IMG/VR virus record: IMGVR_UViG_3300010354_000173
Span: 1-43,389 of that record
Length of the DNA stretch: 43,389 nt
DNA from: a virus
Reading direction: 5' to 3' (one strand)
Part shown: positions 27,901 to 39,900 of the stretch, one piece after another
Layout: each line of letters begins with the position of its first letter
Position numbering within the stretch: position 1 is the first letter of the stretch
Position numbers and translations under genes: made by a program
The notes under the pieces: model-generated
Told to the model about the DNA's origin: nothing
What the model saw: only the letters and a program-made list of their open reading frames with translations
Database searches by the model: none

Positions 27901-30900
27901 CAAAACTTTAGGGTCTGATGATGATTATAGTTATGGTGATACATTAGAAAATGGAATCATTTACTTCCCACGAATTGTTAATACTTCAACAATTCAATTA
28001 CACTTAACTGAAACTGATGCAGTAAATGGTATTAATACAGTTGGTATTACAACTCTAAACAATCTCGGTATCCATAAATTTAGATCATTTGATTTCAAGA
28101 ATAAAATTCAGACTATTTCTGTAGTAACTGCTGGTGAGGGATATACTAGAAGGACTTATAATATTAAGTCAAACATCGGCATTAACACATCAATCGATGC
28201 GTTTTATGTACCAAACCATGGATATAAGGACGATGAAGTTGTAGTTTATCAGGGAACAGATCCTATTAGAGAATTAACTTCAAATTCTCAATATAGAATC
28301 ATCAAACTAAGTGCTGATGAATTTAGATTGGCGAATTCATCAATTGATGTATTAAGAAATAGGTATATCAACTTCAGTAATACTGGAAGTGGTATTCACA
28401 CCGTAAAATATCCAGATATAACAGCAAAGATTGTTGCATCTGTTGGTGGAACTACAATTTCAATTGATACCGAACCAGATTTTAGAGGAGAAATTATAAG
28501 CACTTATCTTTCCGAAACAGGAAGTAATTATGGTTCAAATGTATTAAATTTTGAAAAATCACCAACAGTAACCGTTATTAGTGGTAGAGGAGCACAATTC
28601 CAACCATTTGTCAGCAACGGAGTCATAACAGGTGTTCAAATTATTGGTGCTGGTGAAGAATATACATCTGCACCAGATTTAGTTGTCAATGGAGAAGGAA
28701 CTGGGGCACAATTAAAAGCAAAAATTACAAATAAAAAAGTTACGTCAGTAGAAGTCATATCTGGTGGACTTGGATATAATCCAAAAACCACAACTATTAG
28801 TGTAACATCTATTGGTCGTGGTGCAATTATTGAAGCCTCAATAAGAAAATTAACCGTCAACTTGAGAAATAAGTACTCAAGCGATGATTTCCTCAATCCA
28901 AATACAAATTATCCATTGCAATATGGTACTCTATCTTATTCTCAACAATTCCAAGATGCTTTTGGAGATAGTCTAGCAACTAGATCCCCTATTATTGGAT
29001 GGGCATATGATGGAAACCCAATTTTTGGTCCATTTGGCACAAGAAATCCAAAAGAAAATACAGGTATTACAACATATATTCGTTCTGGATATGAGTTGAG
29101 ACAGAATGAAGTTGAGAATAGACCGTCAACATCTTTATTCCCAGCTGGATTCTTTGTAGAAGATTATAAATTTGTAGGCAATGGTGATCTCGATGAGTAC
29201 AATGGAAGGTTCTTTATCTCCGATGATTTCCCACAAGGAATCTATGGATATTGCGCTACATTAGAAATTAACCCAGGAACTGGTTTGCCAAGACCAGCAT
29301 TCCCATATTATATCGGAAATTCTTATATAAGTCCAAAGGCTTCTCAAGTAATTTCTCAAGATACTGATTTAAACACTTTAGATTTAAATAGAAATACATA
29401 TCCATACAAATTAAAGAGTCCAACTGCATCTTACGATTTTATTATTGAGTCTGATGAATTAGTTGGTCAGGAGGGAGTTGTTGATTCCATCATCACTTCT
29501 TCTGTTGAAAAATTAAATATTATCGAATCTGGAGACTTATATAAAGTAAATGACAAGATTGTTTTTGATGAAGAAGGAACAAATGGTCAGGGAATAAATG
29601 CAGTAGTTTCTTTTGTCAAGGGAAAGGATGTAAATTCAATTCAAAGTACAAATGTTCAGTTTAATGACGTAACTTTCATTAAAACGAGTGATACTCAAAT
29701 AACTGGCATTATCGAACCAAACCATCAATTCAATAATAATGAAGTTATTGAAATATTTGATCTAAACACTGATGTAAAAGGTTTGTCTGGATTCCATGTA
29801 GTTGGAGTTGCAACAGAAAGAGCGATCATATTGGATCCAATGCAAGGTGGAGGACCCGTAGGATTGGTCACTGATGTTATTGTCAGTAGAATTCCAACAA
29901 ATGTAAGTGGTGGAAGTAGCATTAGGATGAGCAATGGAGAAGTTTGCAAAATTCTTAATGTTATTAAAAGAGGAAATATTCTAAGACTAGAAAGAAGTGG
30001 AATTGCAACATTCCAAGAGGCAGACACTATTACTTATTTGCAAGATAAATTTATAATCGAAAGTGATGCCCCACAGTTTGAATCCGAATATTTCCCTAAA
30101 GAATACTTCAATCCAAAAACAGCAGTTGGTGTTGGTACTACTGTAGGCAATTACAATTCTCTAGAATATTATGAAAATAGGGTTCAGAAGACCAGGGTAA
30201 TAAATCACCAGGAAATTTTTGTAGACAAGCACCCATTCTTTGATGGTCAAAAAGCTTTATTTGTAAAACCAGCAGGTTCATTGTCTGTTGCAATTGCAAC
30301 TGCAATTGGAGTTGGAACAACAGCTATTTTAGTTAATGATAGCATCCCAAGATCTGGAACATCTCAAGAAGTTTGGATTGTAAATAAATCAATCAATAGC
30401 ATTGGAATTAAGACAGAAAGAAATGGCGCACCAGTCTTCTTCACATCAAATGGATCGGACTTTAGCGATTACTATATTCAGGGAATAGGAACGGCTGTAC
30501 GTGGATCAGTAAAACAACCAACAACAACAGTAACCACATCTGAAGCACATGGATTGCAAGTTGGAGATAAGGTTAGTTTTAATATTTTAGCAAATAATAC
30601 AGTTGGAATTGGTACAAGCACTACAGTAAGAGTTGAATTGAATAGTGCTGGTCTATTAGTAGTAGATTCTCAGGGTATATCCTCTGCTGGCATAAACACT
30701 GTTACAAACAGAATTACAGTTCCAGGTAACAATTTTAGGACAGGAGATAGGATTTTCTATGAACCAAGATGCCCAGAAGTAATAGGTGGTCTTGGAACTG
30801 GAAGATATTTCGTTTATAAAGATACTCCAGATGAGTTTAGACTATGTGAAACATATGAAGATGTCTTTGCAGATGTTCCTGTAGTAGTCTCATTAACAAG

Positions 30901-33900
30901 TATTGGTGGAACAGATCATAATTTTGCTCTGATTAATCCAAAATTAGAAGTAGCAAGTAGATCATCTCTCAATTTTGACTTGCAAAGTTACAGTCTAAAT
31001 GGATATGGATTTAAAATTTATTACGATAGGGGTTATAAGAGCATATTTGTTGGGACGGGTAAGAGCACGACAGCGGAAGTTGGAGATCCATTAGACGTTG
31101 AAGGTAGACCATCTGGAATTGGTGCTACTTATACGAAAGTTAAGGTAGATAATAATACCTTCTGCCCACCAGTTCTTTATTATAATCTCACAAAAAATGG
31201 TTTCCCAATAGATCCAGATAAAGACGTTAAGGAATTTGGAACAATCAAGTATGTAAATAGCGCATATACTGGAGAATTTGAAATTACTAGTATTGGTTCG
31301 TCTCTTGCTGGAGTTGGAACAACCGCATTTAGTTTTGCAATAGCAAGAACTCCAGAAAAAGTTTCATATGCAGCAACTGAAGCAAGAGCATTCTACTCAA
31401 CAGCATCATTGGGTGTTGAAGGTCCAATTGATAAGGTACAATTAGTTTCTGGTGGAGAATTCTATTCTCGTCTACCAAGATTCGTAAAAGTCGAATCCGA
31501 AAGAGGAAATAATGCTACTATCAAACCAGAATCAAAGAAAATTGGAAAAATTAATTCCATATCATTGATCAATGAAGGATTCAATTATTCTTCAGATCAA
31601 TCATTAAGACCTATTGTTGATATTCCGAATGTTGCAGATATTACTTCATTCAATACAATCGATAATATCGAAATAACCGCAAATGGTAGAAATTATATTT
31701 CTGCACCAAAATTAGCATTGGTCGATAGATTTAGTGGAATTGCTGTTCCAAATGCTAATATTTTTGCGGAAATTAGTAGGGATTCTGGTTCTGTAACTAA
31801 AGTTGGAATTGATAGACCACCTACTGGATTAAAAAATAGAGAATATAAGGTATATCCAACAAATAATACAAATGGTATTGTAATTGTTTCCACACAGTCA
31901 AATCCAACCAGAACTGGTATTGTAACTTTTACAATTGCAACTCCAGTATTAGGATTTACTGCACAACCATTCAAGGTCGGTGATATGGTTTGGATTGAGG
32001 GATTTGAAACAGATGCTGACGCAGATGGTTATAACTCAACCGATCATAAGTATAATTATTTTAAAATTGACAATATCGTTACTCAAAATCCATTTGTATT
32101 TGAAGTTGATTATTCCAACTATACTCTAAATGTTGGTCTCGGCGTTAGTGATACTGGTAGTTTCCCAAGAGTTATTAAGAAGTCAGATCTTGCCGATTTC
32201 AATGTAACATTGAAGCAATCGACATTTGAAAAAAATGAAAAATTAGTTGTAAACTCAGTGCTTACTGATCTTCAAGTAATTTCTTTTGATAAGGTTGCAG
32301 GTAATATTAAGTACATTGGTCTATATCAATTACAAGTTGGCGATAATATAGCAGGTTCAAAGAGTGGATCAAGAGCTACAGTTCAAGATATTATTAGTTT
32401 CTCTGGAGTTTATAGTGTAAAAGGAGAAAGTGAAAAAACATTAGAGGGCGTAGGTGGTTCTGGTAAACTAAATTCCAGTTTCCAGGTTCTTGAAGACAAC
32501 AACTATTATCAAAATCTATCATATACACTTAAGTCGGAAGTTGCTTATGACGATTGCATTGATGCTGTCAATAATACAGTACACCCAACTGGTCTTAAAA
32601 ATTTCGTTGATAATCAAATTGTTTCGTCTATTCCAAGAGTTGGTATTCAAACTGCAACTACAACTTCATTAACAACTGTCGATCTTGTAGAAAATGTTAG
32701 GGTTGATGATGTTTATAATTATGATCTTGCAAGAGATCTTGATGTTAAGATTAGAAATAATCAATCTATAAGTAATAAGATTGAATTGCAGAATGCAAAA
32801 CTATCTGATTACATCGAATCCAAGACAAATAGAGTTTTACCAGTCGATGATATTTCTTCACAATTTAGTAACCTAAGTAATCCAAATACACTGGATTTAT
32901 TTGAAAACATTTACAGGTATCCATTCAATTATACTTCAAATAGATTCTTAGTTCAGATTACTACTGAAGACTATAAGAAAGTACAAGTTTCTGAAATTAC
33001 GATTCTTCAGGATGGTTCAAATACCTACTATACGGAACCAACATTTAAAAAATTACACAATACTCCACAAGAAATTGGTACTCTTGAGGCAGATTTAGAT
33101 GAAGAAAACTCTAATGTTAGAGTAAGATTCTATCCAACAGATCCTTATAACACCAATTATAATATTAAAATTATCAACAACTTCTATGATACTGTACCAA
33201 CTATTACTGGAATAGGTACAACTCAATTTGGATTTGCTGCTCTAATGGGAGCCGATGCCCAAATTGGAACAATGACATCAAAATCATTTGTTTCTGTTGC
33301 TGCAACAAATTACAACTACTTACATGCATATGTTGAGGCAGAAACATTATCAGTAGGACAAAAAGAAACACTTTTTGCTGAAGTTGTTGCTATTCATGAC
33401 ACTAGTGATAGTTACATTGGTGAATATAATATCATTTCCTCTGATGGTTCGTATGGTGGAACAAATGCTGGAACCTTTGGAACCTTTGGATCTACTTATG
33501 ATCCGATTAATAATAAGTTTAGCATTGACTTTTACAATAATAGTACCAAAGATATTGTACAATTAAAATCAAGAATTATCGGATTTGGCAAAACTGAAGG
33601 AACCACAAACAGAGATTATAGATTCCTAGCTAGTGGAATGATCCCAGGCAATGAAAGATCAGCAAGATACTATACTGAATATCAAACTGTTGGTGTTGGT
33701 TCAACTGCAAATTTTGCTGGAATCACAAGTGCAAACCAATCTGTAAACCAATGTACGATGATTGTTGGTTATGGAAGGACCTTCTCTTGCTACCAGTACT
33801 TATTCCTCAATGATTATTTCTCTGGAAGTCTATATTTCTCAGAATATCCAGTATTATCTGTAGGAAACACTAGTGGTCTGGGGACAGTTTACGCGGATTA

Positions 33901-36900
33901 TGATGCTAGAGGAAGAGGTGTATTAATCTTTACGCCCGACCCATCAATTACTGAAAAGATGTACATGAGAACCTTTAATGAGGTCATGTATCTTGAATTG
34001 GAACAAAATAATGTAAATCCACTACAATATGGAGTTGCAATTGAAGAGGTCTTCAACACAAAATATACTGCACTAAACTTAAGAAATATCTTCGAATTCC
34101 CAATGGATTGGAATGGATATCCAATCTATACCAAAACATTTAACCCAGCAATCCCAGGTCAGTTCAACCCAGCAACTGGCGTATTCAATATCAAAAATCA
34201 CTTCTTTACTACTGGTCAACCATTAGTTTATACTCCAGGTGGAAGTTTTGTTGGACTAGCAACAACTGCTATTTCTATGAATAGTGGTAGTTTTATGCCA
34301 GGAATTGTTTATGCTATCAAAGACAACGAAGATAATTTTAGAGTCGGTTTAACTACTGCTGATGCACTTGCTGGAATTGGCACAACATTTGCAGATGTTG
34401 GTTCTGGCAACGTTCATAAATTTGATACACGAGGAAAATTAGAGAGATCCTTGATCGCTATTGATGGTATTGTACAAAAACCACTAACTTGGGCTCCAAT
34501 TACTAGAACTCTTGAGCATAACATAGTATCTGCTGGAGGAACTTTAGGATTGGGTAAAACCGACATATATGCATCAATATCTGGTATTTCTTCAATAGTC
34601 CTTGGAGATTTGTTCCAGATTGAAGATGAATTAGTAATAGTAGATTCCGTTGGTGTTGGAGTTAGTTTATTTGCGATAGATCCAAGTGGTATTGGAACAT
34701 ATAATTTAATTAAAATTCAAAGAGGGGCAGTTGGAACTGCAGCATCTTTCCATGCAAATGGAACCTTAATGCAAAAATATACTGGTTCCTACAATATCGT
34801 AGATAGTAAAATCTTCTTTACTGGAGCGCCAAATGGTGGTAAGTCGTCCGATGAAGCTATCAATACTGGTATCCCAGAGAAAGGATCCAGCTTTAGTGGA
34901 AGAGTTTTCTTAAGAAAAGATTACTCGACCAATAAGATTTTTGATGACATCTCTGGTCAGTTTACTGGTATTGCAAGAACCTTTACACTGAAGTCTGAAG
35001 GTCAAGATATAACTGGAATTGGAAGTGAAGGTGGTTTTGGTATATTCTTTGTCAATAACATGTTCCAAAAACCACAAACTCTCAATAATGTAAATGCCAA
35101 CTTGTTCATTAGAGAATCTGGTGGTCAAAGTAATTTGACATTTACAGGAACTTTGAATGAGACTGGAGATGTTGTAACATCTTTTGTTGATATTAACCAA
35201 AACGGTGTTCCTAGAGGTGGTATAGTCGTAACCCTTGGTTCCAGTGAAGGACAAGGATTTGCGGAATTGGGCAACCCATCAATTGGTGCCTCAGTAAACC
35301 ATGCTGGAGAAATTTGGAAGGTATTGACATCTCCAACGACTCAAAATATGGTGGAGATTACAGATTTTATCTATGACCATACTACTGGATTATCTACTGT
35401 AACAACAAGCACTCCACATGGATTTATCGATGGTACTTACATTGATATGGTAGGCATTGGATTTACTTGCAATCCAACAAAATCTGGTATTACCACTGGA
35501 GTATTCCCATATACCAGAGGTCAAAAGAAAAATATTGCAAATATCATTTATGATAATACCACTGGAATGGCAACTGTAACGACAGTAGAACCATTTGGAA
35601 TCTTAAATGTTGGCGAAGAAGTATTTTTCAATGGAATTGGATTTACTTGCATTGGGCAAAAGTATGCTCAGATTAGCCAGACTGCTGGATTGACAACAAC
35701 AATATTCCCAACCAGAACTGGTATTGCAAAAACAATTTCAGACTTTAAGTATCACAATTCTACTGGTATTGGAACAATCACATTATCAACACCACACAGA
35801 TATCAGGCAGGAGATAGAATTTATCTCGAAGATCTCGAACTATCATGTGGATATGGAATTGGAATCACCGATGTTCTTTATAATGCATCTACTGGACTAA
35901 CAACTGTTACAACAGCATCGGCGCATGGTTTCTCTAAAGGAGACAAAGTTAGATTATCTGGTATTGCATTTACTTGCCCAGGATATGGTACAACTATTGC
36001 AATTTCTGACTTTGAATATGACAATTCAACTGGAATTAGTACTATTACACTTTCTGCTGAGCATGGAGTAAAACCAGGGCAACAAATTAAACTAGTTGGT
36101 CTTGGATTTACTTGTGATTCTGCATATATTGGCGTAACTACTACTATCTTCCCAGATGGCACACAAGGAGACGTATTCCCAGTAATTAAGGTACTGTCGG
36201 CAACTAAGATTTTAACCAATGTTGGAGTTTCTACCATCGTTCACCATTATGATGCTGGCGGTCATATGCAGGTTGGTATTACATCAACCATATTCCCATC
36301 AGGTAATAATGGTTTTGAGTTTATTATTACTAGTGTTCCAACCACTAAGAAGTTTAGAGTAAATGTAGGAACCTCCACAATTCCACATACTTATGTAAGT
36401 GGTGGTACAGCAATTCTTGGTCTAACCACAACAACCTTCCCACACCCAACTGGAATCGCCCACAGCCTGTCTGATTTTGTTTATGACAATACGACTGGTA
36501 TTGCGACAATTACGGTTGCTAGAGGCGGTCACACGTACTCATTAGGAGATAGAATTAATTTTGCTGGTATTGGATTTACTTGCGACGGTGGTTCTGGTTT
36601 AACAACCTCGGTATTCCCAAGTCCTTTAGGTAGACCATATAATATCACTGGGTTTACCTATGATAATTCAACTGGTCTAGCGACAGTAACCACTTCAGTT
36701 GCTCACGACTTTAAAGTAACCGATAGCTTAAACTTTGAAGGAATTAATTTCAGTTGCCCTGGTGGATCTGGAATTACAACCACAGTTTTCCCAGATACAG
36801 TCAACTTCCCAACTAGATCATACAGAGTACTTGCAATCCAAGATTCTACCAAGATTCAAGTTGACGTTGGAGTATCGACAATTATTCACACATATGTCGC

Positions 36901-39900
36901 TGGTGGCACCGTTTCTGCAATTAAGAAGACTGGACCATATGAGGTAAACAGAATTATTGGCATCAGTACTTTCTGCTGCAATGTCGGAATCTCAACGTAT
37001 AAGCATTATTATACACCTGCAAATGGCGTTGGAGAAGTTACAAAGTTAAACTTTGGTGGTGTTGATGATACTTATGTTGTTACTGGAATAGTAAGTGCAA
37101 AATCATTTACTATTGATGCTGGAATTTCCACATATACCCACACATATGCTGGCGGTGGAATCTCCAGAAAGAAATTAAGGACTCAATCTTTTATTGTAGA
37201 CACTGTTGTAAACGATAGAACTTTTAGAACCAATGTTGGACCTTCTACATATCGCCATGTATATGATCCACAACCAATTAAAGTTCCAGGTACTATCTTA
37301 ATAAGTAATTTCCAATATAACAATCAAACTGGATTAGCAACTATCACAGCACCTTTCCATGGAATTAGAAAAGGTGGTGAACTCATTAGAATTTCTGGTC
37401 TCGCATTGAGTTGCCCAGGTGGATCTGGAATCACAACAACAATCTTCCCATCTGCTGATGGATTAAGCAGAAATGTAACTAACGCAATTTATGACAATAC
37501 TGTAGGAATTCTTACTGTGACAACTGCAGTTGGTCATGGTATTACCTTTGTTGGTCAATTTGTTAAGTTAGAAGATCTTGGATTTGATTGTGCAGGTGGA
37601 AATACTAGTGTAACTGGAGCAACATATTTTAGTGACCTTCCTATTACTGGATTTGATTACACAGAAACAACAGGTGTTGCTACAGTAACTGCTGTAGGTC
37701 ATGGATTGACAACAGGAGAAAATGTAAGACTATCTGGTATTGCATTTACATGCCCTGGTGGATCTGGAATCACAACTACCATCTTCCCAGATGGTACACA
37801 AGGATTCTTCTTTGGAGTAAATGATGTTATTGATCCAGACACATTTGTTACTAACGTAGGAATTTCAACCATTGCTCACACTTATGTAAGTGGAGGAATT
37901 GTAAGAACTGGAGTTACTACTGATAAGTTCCCATCTCCTCAGGGAGCATTCATTAAGATCTTTGATTTTGAATATAATAACCAAACTGGTCTAGCAACAG
38001 TAACCACTAACGGTTATCATCAATTTGGATCTGGTCAGGTAATCAAATTCCACGATATTCATTTCACATGCCCAGGTGGTTCTGGAATCACTACAACTGT
38101 ATTCCCCGATAATAACCAAACCACATTTGTAGTAAAAGAAAGAATTAATAGACATCAATTTACAGTTAATGTTGGAATTTCTACAATTCCACATACCTAT
38201 GATAAGGGTGGTAGAGTTTCTCCAGTTAGATATACTGGTCCGTATGAGGTAATTTCAATTAATAGCAATACCGAGTATGAAGTCAATGTTGGAAGATCTG
38301 CCATTGCACACACATATACGAGTGGCGGAACATCAAAACCTCAACATTATACTGGTCCTTATGAACTTCTAAGTGTAGTCGATTCAAATACTCTAAAAGT
38401 AAGAATTGGTATTTCTACATATGTACACACATATGTAAGTGGAGGTAAGGTTACTAGGTTACGTTCTGGTATTGTTGAGAAAAAACTAAATCCAGGTCCA
38501 TTCACAGTTGATAGTGTAATAGATTCTACCAAGTTTACTGTTGATGTAGGTATTTGCACTTTCCCACACTTCTATCATTCTGGTGGTAAGGTGGGAGAAT
38601 TGCTATCATTCTTCCCAGGAAGTGGATATTATGGAAATACTGTTCCTGTCACTTTAGTATCTAAGAATGGCATTGGTTCTGGAGCAGCTATAAACGCAAC
38701 TGTTGGTTATGGTGGATCGTTAGTTTTCACTCTCAATAATGTAGGATCTGGTTATACGGATTCGCCAATTATCAGATTGCCAGGTCCATCATATGATGAT
38801 GTACCCGTTAAGGGTCTCTTTAGACTTGGTATTGGAGAAACTACACAAACTGGATTTGGTCTATCAGTAACACTAAATGTTGGTGGTATATCAACCTCTG
38901 GTATAACTTCAAACTTGAGTGGCGTTAAGAACTTTAGCATTACTAATCCAGGTTATGGTTTTGCTGTTGGAGATAAATTAACTACCGTTGGATTAGTCAC
39001 TGCGGCACAGATACTATCTGGAAAGACAGTAGGTTATCGCACAGACACCGTACCATTTGAACTTCAGGTCTTGGAAACTTACAGTGATACTTTCTATGCT
39101 TGGCAATTTGGTCAGATTGATTATATTGATGATGTAACTGAGTTGCAAAACGGAGAATCAAAGAGATTCCCACTAAGGCAAAATGGTCAGTTATTGAGTT
39201 TTGAAAAAGCAGATGGATCTGCAATTTCATTCCCAGCTCTTTTATTAATCTTCGTAAATGGAGTTTTACAACTTCCAAATACAAACTATATTTTTGAAGG
39301 TGGAACTTCATTTGAATTTACATCAGCACCACAACCAGATGATCAAATTGCAATTTACTTCTATAGAGGAAGTAACGATGATGTTATCAATAAAGAAGTA
39401 TTTGAAACTATTAAGGTCGGAGATGAAGTAATAATTCTCAGAAAAGCGTTTGATCCCGACACAGTAGATCAAGACCCAAGAGTTGTTAATACAATTTTGG
39501 CATCAGATACAGTTGCTACAAATCTATACACTCTTCAAGGAATTAATGATACTACATATAGACCTTTAGTGTGGAGAAAGCAGAAAAATGACAGAATTGT
39601 TGATGGTAGGGTTATTTCAAAGTCTAGAGAAACTTTAGAACCACAAATTTATCCAACAGCAAGAGTTATTGGTTCAATCGGTTCTACTTCTACATCTATC
39701 TTTGTAGATTCTGTTGGTATATTCAATTGGGAAGAACTTACACCAACAACCGATTTTGACATCGTACTCACCCAATACAACAATCCAGTAGTAGGTGTTT
39801 TATCAGTTGGAATAGCAACTACTGGGGCAAACGCTGGTTCAATTTCAACAATTACAGTCCTTGAAGGTGGAAGTGGTTATTCTGGAATAGTAACTATCTC

